NCBI GenBank assembly: GCA_023391815.1
Contig: JAEWAF010000072.1
Span: forward strand, 135,513 to 199,512
Direction of reading: 5' to 3'
Source: Pseudomonadota bacterium
GTDB taxonomy: Bacteria > Pseudomonadota > Gammaproteobacteria > Steroidobacterales > Steroidobacteraceae
DNA: 64,000 nucleotides
Shown: positions 25,535-33,388 of the stretch, one piece after another
Layout of the letters: every line of letters begins with the position of its first letter
Numbering within the stretch: position 1 is the stretch's first letter
Notes under the pieces: model-generated
Seen by the model: the letters and a program-made list of their open reading frames with translations, nothing else
Told to the model about the DNA's origin: nothing
Database searches by the model: none
Translations under genes and position numbers: made by a program

Positions 25535-26527
25535 CTATCGCCGTGCAAGCACGATGCTCACGTCGTCCCGGTGTGAAACGTGCAGTTTCAACAACACGGC
25601 GAGCGCGTCCGCGACCGACTCGCTGTCGCCGACAGCAAATGCACCGTTGATGGGCGTGTGCCGTAACGCTGAATCATCGATGCGGATTTGTCTGGTCGAA
25701 TAGCGATTCACTTCACCGAGCACCTCCGCGAGCGGCGTATCGCGAAATCGCAAGCGACCTGTGCTCCAGCTCGATACCACGTCGGTATCGACGTTACGCC
25801 GGTCGATTGGCAACTGGCCCATGACGAAGTGCAACTGATCGCCGGGCGCCAACACCGTACGCTGCCGCAACTCGGGGCGACTCACCGCGACACTGCCTTC
25901 GAGCAAAGTCACCGTGATCTTTGTATCGTCGTTGCGCACCTGGAAACGCGTGCCCAACGCAACGACCTCACCGTCCGCAGTGGCCACCGTGAACGGACGG
26001 GTTTTATCATGCGCGACCTTGAACAGCGCCTCGCCTCGACGCAACGTGACATGTCGGGCGCGGTCGCTGAAACGAATCTCGACCTCGGTCGCCACATTCA
26101 ACGTGAGCTTGGAGCCGTCGGTGAGGTCGAAGCTCTTGCGCTCGCCGGCATGAGTGGCATAGAGAACCGTCGGCTCCCTGCGCTCGGCTGAATAGAAGAA
26201 CACGCCACCCGCCACGGCAGCGACGCCCGACGCCGCAATGAACAGGCGGCGCGTGATCGCCGCGGGACGATGCTCGGTGTCCGTAAAAACCTGTTGGGTA
26301 AGAAGCTCCATATCCTCGCGGGTCGCGAGGGAGCCGATGGAGCGCCACATTGCTTCGGTCGAGGCGAAAGCGGCGGCGTGTTCCGGGACCGCGTGCCAGC
26401 GCTCGAACTCCATGCGCTCTTCGGGTCGGCAGTCCGCCGCTTTCAAACGGACGTACCAGCGTTCGGCGTCGGCAAGCAGCTGCGGATTGGCTGTGTTTCC
26501 GTGCATTTCAGAGGTATCAATGCTCAC
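25535..26527 (-). CDS. FecR-family anti-sigma factor / signal transducer
   Basis: A 330-residue inner-membrane protein. The cytoplasmic N-terminal domain (about 15-75) contains AERWYVRLKAADCRPEERMEF. One membrane helix (about 92-110, LFIAASGVAAVAGGVFFY) follows, then the periplasmic FecR domain with DGSKLTLNVATEVEI and GEALFKVAHDKTRPFTV. It would hold the ECF sigma factor and respond to the STN domain of the receptor. The GTG start at 26527 overlaps the sigma-factor stop codon (GTGA). The receptor gene begins about 120 bases downstream. Confidence 0.92.
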   Translation of the reverse strand: MSIDTSEMHGNTANPQLLADAERWYVRLKAADCRPEERMEFERWHAVPEHAAAFASTEAMWRSIGSLATREDMELLTQQVFTDTEHRPAAITRRLFIAASGVAAVAGGVFFYSAERREPTVLYATHAGERKSFDLTDGSKLTLNVATEVEIRFSDRARHVTLRRGEALFKVAHDKTRPFTVATADGEVVALGTRFQVRNDDTKITVTLLEGSVAVSRPELRQRTVLAPGDQLHFVMGQLPIDRRNVDTDVVSSWSTGRLRFRDTPLAEVLGEVNRYSTRQIRIDDSALRHTPINGAFAVGDSESVADALAVLLKLHVSHRDDVSIVLARR

Positions 26528-27096
26528 GACCGGGCATCACCTACCTCGGCCCGACAAATTGCGAGCGCCTTCGTGATGTGCTTTTCGACCATTTTGACGC
26601 TGATGCCGCAGCGTGCGGCGATTTCCGGATAAGCCATGTCGTGAAAGCGGCTGAGCACGAATACCTGCCGGCATTTGTTCGGCAGGCGCTGAATGGCGGC
26701 CATCAGACGATCGAGCTGCTGCTGATCGCCCAGCTGTTGTTCCTGCGACGGACAGTCCGCCGCGACCCCGAGCTCTTCGTCCATCGGCTGGTGCTCATTC
26801 CAGCGGCGGGCGCGGGCCCGCCTCGAACGCATGCCCATCAGATTGGTGGCGATCCGGAACAGCAGCGCCTTGAGCGATTCCAGATTCTGGTTGTCGCGAT
26901 AGCGCAGCAGCCTCACATACGCATCCTGCGCCAGATCGCGAGCCTCGCTATCGCAGCCGATCCGACGACGCAGATACTGAACGAGCGGTGTGTAGTGCTC
27001 CCGGAACGCGGCTTCGAACAGCGGCCGTGCCTCGTGATCGAGTGGGCTGTCGATCCCGAGATCCGGTTCAGAGATGACGATCGAGCGGCGGCTCAT
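26524..27096 (-). CDS. FecI-type ECF sigma factor
   Basis: A 190-residue RNA polymerase sigma factor with region 2 (HYTPLVQYLRRRIG, ARDLAQDAYVRLL) and region 4 (IQRLPNKCRQVFVLSRFHDMAYPEIAARCGIS). I chose the ATG at 27096 (MSRRSIVISEP), since the family begins close to region 2 and the upstream extension to 27237 has low-complexity arginine-rich sequence. It forms a coupled pair with fecR and should drive the receptor gene. A GGAA-N6-TTCC site lies 107 bases upstream of its start. Confidence 0.92.
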   Translation of the reverse strand: MSRRSIVISEPDLGIDSPLDHEARPLFEAAFREHYTPLVQYLRRRIGCDSEARDLAQDAYVRLLRYRDNQNLESLKALLFRIATNLMGMRSRRARARRWNEHQPMDEELGVAADCPSQEQQLGDQQQLDRLMAAIQRLPNKCRQVFVLSRFHDMAYPEIAARCGISVKMVEKHITKALAICRAEVGDARS

Positions 27097-27201
27097 GACC
27101 CCTAGAGTTCTTCGGAAATGATGACAAGCGCAAGCGCGCCGGGCAGCGATCGGCGCCCTCCTGTCTAATGATCTTCCGCCCCGCCTCCTTGAGCCCTGCT
27201 C

Positions 27202-27217
27202 CGGAAATAAATTTCCA
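27202..27217. promoter_or_regulatory. GGAA-N6-TTCC palindrome upstream of fecI
   Basis: CGGAA-ATAAAT-TTCCA at 27202-27217. It matches exactly the GGAA-N6-TTCC pattern described for the RpiR-family inositol repressor IolR of Sinorhizobium, and it resembles the sites at 31141, 31171, 37362 and 44961. About one such 8-base match is expected by chance in this window, so its intergenic position is the main argument. Confidence 0.5.
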
Positions 27218-27281
27218 TTGTCATCCGGTGGCAACAAGGATCGTGTAATAGCGTCATCGAGCTCGCGCCGGGCAGCTTGTG

Positions 27282-27506
27282 CTATCTCGCTTGCCCGCGA
27301 GCATTCAAAGAGATGCCGTGGAGTCCCGCTTTGTTTCGAATCGCCGACTCACTGCGCCCCAATGCCAAGGCGATGTCGCCAATGGTGGCGCCAAGCGCCG
27401 CCAATTCACGAAGCCGACGAAGAGCTTCGGCAGTCCAGGGGTTTCGACGGCGCGCGGGCAACCCGTGCCGCGGTGAGCGGCACACCGAAAAAGCGAGCGG
27501 ACGCAT
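27282..27506 (-). CDS. Small helix-turn-helix (homeodomain-like) protein
   Basis: A 74-residue basic protein. Residues 22-68 form a Myb/SANT- or sigma-region-4-like three-helix domain: NPWTAEALRRLRELAALGAT, then IGDIALALGRSESAIRNKA. This pattern is common in small proteobacterial DNA-binding proteins of unknown role. The start at 27506 is 17 bases after the phosphatase stop codon, on the same strand, so it may be the last gene of the MFS-kinase-phosphatase operon. There is no clear ribosome-binding site. It may be a local regulator; no target is known. Confidence 0.65.
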   Translation of the reverse strand: MRPLAFSVCRSPRHGLPARRRNPWTAEALRRLRELAALGATIGDIALALGRSESAIRNKAGLHGISLNARGQAR

Positions 27507-27523
27507 GTGAGTGGGTTCAGCGA

Positions 27524-28819
27524 TCAGGACGCGACGTGACGTCGCCGTGGGAATGACTGCTCGAAAGTAACGTGCGACCCGCCGGAGCCGTCGGTGGGCA
27601 CTTCGATAATCTTGATCGTGGCCTGGTCGCCCTCGATGCTCACGTGCGCGAAGCCCCACGTCAGCCCCCGCGCGTAGAGGGTGCGGAGCTGCGGATTCTT
27701 CGCGAGTTGATTGCGAATGAATGCACTGTTGATCGGACGCATCTTCGCGGCGCTGCCCGAGACCACTTGCGGCAGCGGATCGCTCGCGCCGGCATCGGTG
27801 GTGGTGCAATCGTCGGTGTGTACCTCCATGGTGTGCTCGTGGCCCGCCAGATACAGGTCGGCGTAGCGACACAACGTGGGCAGGATGAGTTGGCGCAACG
27901 CATGCGCCTGCTCGAACTTGCCGCCCGCGCCGGACCACAACGGATGATGTCCGATGACGATCTTCCATCGCGCCTTGGAACTGCGCAGAGATTGCTCCAG
28001 CCAGCTCACCATGTTGCGCTCGGCGTCGGTCTGTGGGACCGCCCACTTCAACGGCTTCTCACGTTTTTCGCTGCGCACCTCGCTGGCATCATCCGCCAGT
28101 GACGCCTTGTAAACGGTGGTCGACGACAGCAGCACCTCGGTGTCGAGTGCGAACACCTCCACGTCACCGTGGCCTGCCGGTGGCTGCACGCGATAGATCA
28201 AGCCGTCCATATAGAACGGCCGGGTCTGTTCGAAGAAATGGACCTCGGCCATTGCTCCTTCACGCGAGGTACGCCAATCGTGATTGCCGAGCACCGCGTA
28301 GATGCGGAAGTCGTCATGTCTGCGGCCGAGGCCCGCGAACGGGGTGACAAACAGATCGCGGAACCGCTGCGTATCCCTGCCATCGCGCCCAGCGGTGGCG
28401 CCGCTGGGATAGATGTTATCGCCGAGCATCACGGCGAAATCGCAATCGGCCGCGCCGGAGCAGTACGCTTGCATGGCGTTCGCGACCGGCTCGAGCCCGC
28501 TTGCCGTGATGATGCTGCCGTTACGCGGCAGGCGATACATCGGCGAATAAGCCAGCTCCGCGATGGGTCGTTTGTCATCGATCCAATCGCGTCGTTCTTT
28601 TTCCTTGAACTGATGCTCGGTCACGACGGTCTCGTAGTCTTCCGCCTCGAGATAGTCGTAGTGATACCCGGTGTCGCCGAACGCCAGTATCGATACGCGC
28701 TCCGGCGCGCTGACCGCCTGCTTCGTGGGGTCCACATCGACGGACGTGCACGAGAACAACGTCGCGATCGCGGGGACCGCCGCGATCGCCAGCCAGCGCG
28801 AGCCATTCGAAAACTTCAC
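27524..28819 (-). CDS. Lipoprotein metallophosphoesterase (calcineurin-like / purple acid phosphatase type)
   Basis: A 431-residue phosphatase with a lipobox ending LFSC (Cys24). The two-metal signature appears in order: FGDTGYHYD, MLGDNIYPSG, VLGNHDW, IVIGHHPLW and AGHEHTMEV. The enzyme would remove phosphate from esters at the cell surface or in the periplasm. Its GTG start overlaps the stop codon of the PfkB gene (GTGA). In a locus with phytases it may act on lower inositol phosphates, which is inference. Confidence 0.9.
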   Translation of the reverse strand: MKFSNGSRWLAIAAVPAIATLFSCTSVDVDPTKQAVSAPERVSILAFGDTGYHYDYLEAEDYETVVTEHQFKEKERRDWIDDKRPIAELAYSPMYRLPRNGSIITASGLEPVANAMQAYCSGAADCDFAVMLGDNIYPSGATAGRDGRDTQRFRDLFVTPFAGLGRRHDDFRIYAVLGNHDWRTSREGAMAEVHFFEQTRPFYMDGLIYRVQPPAGHGDVEVFALDTEVLLSSTTVYKASLADDASEVRSEKREKPLKWAVPQTDAERNMVSWLEQSLRSSKARWKIVIGHHPLWSGAGGKFEQAHALRQLILPTLCRYADLYLAGHEHTMEVHTDDCTTTDAGASDPLPQVVSGSAAKMRPINSAFIRNQLAKNPQLRTLYARGLTWGFAHVSIEGDQATIKIIEVPTDGSGGSHVTFEQSFPRRRHVAS

Positions 28820-29697
28820 GAGTATTGTCTCCGGATCAAATCTTCCACTTCCGAGCGCGTGCGGCGGATCGGCCCTTCAGCTTCCAATTTCAGACTGGTC
28901 AGTGCCGCGGCCCACTTCGTCGACTGTTCCGGCGACGCTTGCAATCGGCTCGACAGATACGAGCCGACGCACGTGTCGCCTCGACCGCTGCGGCCGCGCA
29001 GCTCCACCGGACGAAACGGCTGCTCGAAGTATTCGCCGTTCGCCAGCACGAGTAGACCATCTTTGTGAGTCAGTACGATTTCCTTGGGTCCGAAGCTCGC
29101 AAGCTTGCGGGCCGCGACCCGGATGTCCGACTGGCCGGTGAGAAACTCCGCTTCGACCGCGTCGGTCTTGAGCACGTCGACCAGCGACAACACCTCGGAG
29201 ACTTCCGGCCAGCCCTGATAGGCCAGCTTGCCATCGGGCGTGACGATGCGAACGAAGCCTTGCACATCGACACCGAGCAACCCGGCCCGCTCGCGGATCG
29301 CCTTCACCACCGGCAGCGACACCTCACCGCGAATGGACGCGCTGATCAGAATGGCTTCGGCACGCACGTCGGCCACGTCCTCGACCTGAAATGGATCGGC
29401 GACATCGGTGACCGTCAGGATGCGCTCATCGACGTTGGCCGTCGGATATTCCAAGCGCATCACCGTGGATTTTTCCGAAGCGCGCACCATCACTTCGACG
29501 CCCGACTCTTTCAGCAGCCGAGTGGACTCGAGGTCCTCGCGGGCAAGACGCGTGACGGCGCCGACACGCTGATCCAGTAAACGCGCCGCATGCGCCGAGT
29601 AGCTGTAGCCGCCGCCATGGACCTGGCGAGTGCCGGAGCGCGTAACGATGGTGTCCTTGGTGTAGGCACCGATGGAAACGAAATCGAAGGTATGCAA
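28816..29697 (-). CDS. PfkB-family kinase, similar to myo-inositol kinases
   Basis: A 293-residue ribokinase-fold enzyme. The substrate-binding glycines are in VHGGGYSYSAHAA and the catalytic base in GRSGRGDTCVGSYLSSR. The segment VDVQGFVRIVTPDGKLA resembles the VDIQ-x-x-R-V-x-x-P segment that I recall from plant and archaeal myo-inositol kinases, so inositol or an inositol derivative is a plausible substrate; an ordinary sugar is the alternative. The start is a TTG at 29697 with GGGGAGA upstream. It sits between the MFS carrier and the lipoprotein phosphatase. Confidence 0.83.
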   Translation of the reverse strand: MHTFDFVSIGAYTKDTIVTRSGTRQVHGGGYSYSAHAARLLDQRVGAVTRLAREDLESTRLLKESGVEVMVRASEKSTVMRLEYPTANVDERILTVTDVADPFQVEDVADVRAEAILISASIRGEVSLPVVKAIRERAGLLGVDVQGFVRIVTPDGKLAYQGWPEVSEVLSLVDVLKTDAVEAEFLTGQSDIRVAARKLASFGPKEIVLTHKDGLLVLANGEYFEQPFRPVELRGRSGRGDTCVGSYLSSRLQASPEQSTKWAAALTSLKLEAEGPIRRTRSEVEDLIRRQYS

Positions 29698-29716
29698 GCG
29701 AATCTCCCCAATGTCC

Positions 29717-31114
29717 TCAATCGCGCAATTTCACGCGCCACAAACAGGCGCCCAGCAGCATCGACAGCACCGACGAGCCCAGCCAGAACCAGATCGCCGC
29801 GCCGAAGTCATAAGTGCGGACCCCGTCCGCGACGCTCATGCCCCGCTCGATCAGATGACCGCTGACGTTTTCCTGGATGGCCGCGCCGAGATAGCTGAAA
29901 ATTCCAATCAAGCCCATGGCCGCGCCGGCGACGCGTTTCGGGCAGATGTCGACGGCGAACAATCCGCCGAGGGCCGTCACCAATCCCGTCATGCCGATGC
30001 CGAACAGCACCATGCCGAGCGTCAGCACGGCGGTATTCGAAGGACCGAAAAAGATGAGCACGAGCCCGGTCAGCTCGAGCAAGGCGAACAGCAGATTCGC
30101 CGGCGGCCGCCGCGCCTGGAACACTTTGTCTGAAACGAATCCGTAGGAGACGGCGCCGACCATGCCCGCGACGGTGCTGATCATCAGTAACGTGCCCGCC
30201 ATGGTGAGCGAATAGCCGCGCGCCTCCTGCAAATACAGCACGCCCCATGAGTTGATGGCATAACGAGTGATGTAGATCGTGGAGCTGGCCAGCGCGAGCA
30301 TCCAGATGGGCGCCATCTTCAGGATCGACAGCTGGGTCGCAAACGTGCTTTGTTGCTGAGCGCTGACCCGGGCGTAGTGATCGTTGCGCCAGTCGGCCAC
30401 CGTGGGTAAGCCCAACGTTCTCGGTCGATCCTGCACGAATCGATACGCGACGACGGCGATGACGATGCCAATCAAGCCCGGCACCCAGAAGCCCCAGCGC
30501 CAGCCGAGCACCGCCACCACCGCACCCACCACCAGAAACGTCAGCCCTTCGCCAATCGAATGCGCGGTGCTCCAGATCCCGTACACGCGACCGCGCTCGC
30601 GATTGCTGAACCATGCAGTCATCGCGACCACGCTCGAAGGGGCGCCGAAGCTCTGAAACCATCCGTTCAAGCCCCACAGCAGCACCGATAACGTCACGGT
30701 CGTGGAAAATCCCATTCCGACATTGCACAGCGCGGTCAACAGGAAACCGAGCGCCAGGAACTTCTTGATGTTGGCGTGATCGGCGAGAAAGCCGTTGGTC
30801 AGCTTCCCAAACGCGTACGTGTAGAACAGCGCCGAGCCGATCATGCCGAGCTCGGCCGGCCCGAAGACACCCGCATCGATCAGCGGCTTCTTCACGACGC
30901 CGAGTGCCAATCGACAGGTGTAGATCACGCCATAACAAAGCGTGATCGCGACCATCACGCGCAACCGGTGATAACGAAACAGCGCGTCGACGGTGGCGCG
31001 ATCCTCGAGCACCGGCCGTTCCGCGCCGCTCGCGAAGAACTTCAGCACGGAGCTCCATGCCGACGTCCTCCCCGCCCGTCGCAAACGTTCGATTCCCGGC
31101 TCGCCCGCGCTCAC
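29717..31114 (-). CDS. MFS carrier of the organophosphate:phosphate antiporter type (GlpT/UhpT/UhpC-like)
   Basis: A 465-residue, 12-helix inner-membrane transporter. The sequence TLCYGVIYTCRLALGVVKK near the N-terminus and the following KLTNGFLADHANIKKF are typical of the OPA group, which exchanges sugar or glycerol phosphates for phosphate. It may import inositol phosphates or a related product of phytate breakdown; no experimental link is known to me. The GTG start at 31114 is the first codon of an operon with the PfkB kinase and phosphatase, behind two predicted operators. Confidence 0.88.
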   Translation of the reverse strand: MSAGEPGIERLRRAGRTSAWSSVLKFFASGAERPVLEDRATVDALFRYHRLRVMVAITLCYGVIYTCRLALGVVKKPLIDAGVFGPAELGMIGSALFYTYAFGKLTNGFLADHANIKKFLALGFLLTALCNVGMGFSTTVTLSVLLWGLNGWFQSFGAPSSVVAMTAWFSNRERGRVYGIWSTAHSIGEGLTFLVVGAVVAVLGWRWGFWVPGLIGIVIAVVAYRFVQDRPRTLGLPTVADWRNDHYARVSAQQQSTFATQLSILKMAPIWMLALASSTIYITRYAINSWGVLYLQEARGYSLTMAGTLLMISTVAGMVGAVSYGFVSDKVFQARRPPANLLFALLELTGLVLIFFGPSNTAVLTLGMVLFGIGMTGLVTALGGLFAVDICPKRVAGAAMGLIGIFSYLGAAIQENVSGHLIERGMSVADGVRTYDFGAAIWFWLGSSVLSMLLGACLWRVKLRD

Positions 31115-31140
31115 CCTACCCCCGCCCGATCCTGGATGAT

Positions 31141-31156
31141 TGAAATTTCATTTCCA
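31141..31156. promoter_or_regulatory. Predicted inositol-regulator operator 1, MFS/phytase divergent promoter
   Basis: TGAAA-TTTCAT-TTCCA, a 16-bp pseudo-palindrome 27 bases upstream of the MFS start. Read on the other strand it is TGGAA-N6-TTTCA, identical in both arms to the site at 44961. It lies between the divergent MFS and phytase genes. Confidence 0.65.
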
Positions 31157-31170
31157 TTAGCTTAAAACAA

Positions 31171-31186
31171 TGAAAAAAATATTCCA
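31171..31186. promoter_or_regulatory. Predicted inositol-regulator operator 2, MFS/phytase divergent promoter
   Basis: TGAAA-AAAATA-TTCCA, with both arms as in the first copy and exactly 30 bp from it, about three helical turns. The same 30-bp pairing recurs in front of iolB. Confidence 0.65.
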
Positions 31187-31221
31187 AGTCCGTTCGTCGG
31201 CATTCCATAAGAGAGAGCGCA

Positions 31222-33234
31222 ATGAAACACCCCTCACTCCTGACCTCGCTCGCCCTGGGCCTGTTGGCCTGGCAGGCGCAATCGGCGACACCCCAGAATG
31301 CGGCCGTCAGCGTGCCGGTCGATCGGACCACGCTAGCGACTTCGCACAAGTTCGCGCTCGACGCCGCGGTCTGGCGCGAGCCGACGCGCAGTTTGCTGAT
31401 GCTCGCGGCCGGCGAAGGCGGTTTGGAGATCCACGATCTCGCCGGTCAGCGAGTCGCAAAGTTCGAGGACGTCGAAGTCGGCTTTGTCGAAGTGCCGGAT
31501 CGCGCTCGCCTGCCGGAGACCTTGAACCAGCTGGTGCTGGTAAGCGATCAACGCGCCGGTGCGATTCGCGCTTATCGTTTCGATGCGGCCAGCACTCGCT
31601 TGCAGGAAGTCGCCGGGCAGCCACTCGCCATCAACGACGAGATCACCGGGTTGTGCTCGTATGTGAGCCCGCTGACCAATAAGCTGTATCTGTTCGTTTC
31701 GACCGGCCAGGGTCAACTGGAACAGTGGGAGTTGTTCTCCCGAGCGCAACAGATCGGCGGTCGAATGGTTCGCAGAATCGCGGCGGGCAAAGGGGTGGGT
31801 CATTGCGCCGTGGACGACGCTCATCGTCGCGTTTACTTCAGCGAGGAATCCGTCGGTGTCTGGAGCGTCGCGGCCGAACCGGAATCGGACACGGCGCGTG
31901 AAGCGCTCGACCTCGTCGCGCCACGCGGCGGTATCAGCGAGGAAGTCAAAGGGGTCGCGGTCCATCGAGCCAACGGCTCGGCTTTCGTGATCGCCCGCGA
32001 CGCGGATGGTTTCATCGTTTACTCCCTGGCCGACGGCTCGTCTCATCGGCTTCAGCTCGGCGCGCCCAAACAGATCGGCGACGCGGAAGGTTTGACGATC
32101 GCGGGCGAATCGCTCGGCGATGCGTTTCCCAACGGCGTGCTCATCGTTGCCGACGAAGACGCTGGCGATTACAAACTGGTCTCGTTGAGTACGCTGACGA
32201 AATCGCTGGGTTCGGCGGTGGCCCAGAGCGCGGCTGCCGGCGATGAGTTCATTCCAGGCGCGGTGATGCCCGCGGCCGAGACGGAGCCCGTGCCCAGTTT
32301 CGGCGATGCCGCCGACGACCCTGCAATCTGGGTGGATCGTCGGGATCCAAGCCGGAGCGTCGTGATCGCGACGGATAAGAAGCTCGGGCTCAATGTCTAC
32401 GATCTGGGGGGCAAGCTGATCCACAGCGTCGCGGACGGTCGCATGAACAACGTGGATGTCCGCGACGGCTTCGCGTTCGGCGGGCGCCCGATCACGCTCG
32501 TCGCGGCGACCAATCGGACGCGCAAGTCGATCAGTTTGTATCGCTATGACGCCCGGGCGCGGCAGCTGCAAGCACTGCCCGGTGGCGATCTCGCGACCGG
32601 CTTCGACGATCCGTACGGCCTGTGCATGTATCGAAGCGCGAAGAACGGCGCGTACTACGTGTTCGCCAACGACAGCGCGGACGGTCGGCTTCGGCAATGG
32701 AAGATCTCGGTGAAGGGCGGCAAGCTCGCGGGCGAACTGGTGCGCGAGATCGCGGTCGGCTCGCAAGCCGAAGGGTGCGTGGCCGACGACGAGCTGGGCG
32801 ACCTGTATGTCGCGGAAGAAGATGTCGCGCTCTGGAAATATTCAGCGGAGCCTCGCGACGGGTCGCGTCGGACGGTCGTCGACACTGTCGAGAAAGGACA
32901 CCTGACCGATGACATCGAAGGGCTCTCGATCTACTACGGCGCGAACGGGACGGGTTACGTGATCGCCTCGAATCAGGGCGAGGACAACTACGCCGTGTAT
33001 CGCCGCGAAGGTAGCAACGAATATCTCGGTAAGTTCGCCGTCGTCGCGAACAGCGAGGCTGGCATCGATGGCGCCTCCGAAACCGACGGGCTCGATATTG
33101 TCAGCGCCCCGCTCGGTGAGAAATACCCTGAAGGCTTGCTGGTCGTGCAGGACGGACGCAACGTGATGCCCGCCGAGCGGCAGAACTTCAAGTATGTGTC
33201 GTGGAAGGATGCGATGCGCTCGCTGCGCAAGTAG
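31222..33234 (+). CDS. Secreted double-domain beta-propeller phytase
   Basis: A 670-residue phytase that releases phosphate from calcium-phytate outside the inner membrane. A signal peptide ends near AQSAT. Two propeller domains are present: an incomplete N-terminal one (about 30-335) and a full C-terminal one (about 340-670) with the calcium-site motif AADDPAIWVD and repeated GLSIYYG, YVIASNQGEDNYAVY, SEAGIDGASETDGLD segments. Double-domain enzymes with an incomplete first domain are known among Bacillus-type phytases, where the extra domain aids activity. It is divergent from the MFS operon, with two predicted operators between them. Confidence 0.92.
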   Translation: MKHPSLLTSLALGLLAWQAQSATPQNAAVSVPVDRTTLATSHKFALDAAVWREPTRSLLMLAAGEGGLEIHDLAGQRVAKFEDVEVGFVEVPDRARLPETLNQLVLVSDQRAGAIRAYRFDAASTRLQEVAGQPLAINDEITGLCSYVSPLTNKLYLFVSTGQGQLEQWELFSRAQQIGGRMVRRIAAGKGVGHCAVDDAHRRVYFSEESVGVWSVAAEPESDTAREALDLVAPRGGISEEVKGVAVHRANGSAFVIARDADGFIVYSLADGSSHRLQLGAPKQIGDAEGLTIAGESLGDAFPNGVLIVADEDAGDYKLVSLSTLTKSLGSAVAQSAAAGDEFIPGAVMPAAETEPVPSFGDAADDPAIWVDRRDPSRSVVIATDKKLGLNVYDLGGKLIHSVADGRMNNVDVRDGFAFGGRPITLVAATNRTRKSISLYRYDARARQLQALPGGDLATGFDDPYGLCMYRSAKNGAYYVFANDSADGRLRQWKISVKGGKLAGELVREIAVGSQAEGCVADDELGDLYVAEEDVALWKYSAEPRDGSRRTVVDTVEKGHLTDDIEGLSIYYGANGTGYVIASNQGEDNYAVYRREGSNEYLGKFAVVANSEAGIDGASETDGLDIVSAPLGEKYPEGLLVVQDGRNVMPAERQNFKYVSWKDAMRSLRK

Positions 33235-33346
33235 TACGAACGCATGGGGTACAGGGATGTACCCACCCGCGCGGCGAGCACGCAGAGAAATTACGGTTCG
33301 CGTTGTAGGCCCGAGGGTTGCGGCAGCATGCCCGATACTTCCTGTC

Positions 33347-33374
33347 AAAAAAAGCGCGCCCCTCAGGGCGCGCT
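33347..33374 (-). terminator. Rho-independent terminator after the second phytase gene
   Basis: On the minus strand GCGCGCCC pairs with GGGCGCGC around a TGAG loop, followed by seven T residues. It stands about 15 bases after the phytase stop codon and should end the receptor-phytase transcript. Confidence 0.88.
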
Positions 33375-33388
33375 ATGGGGGGAATCGC

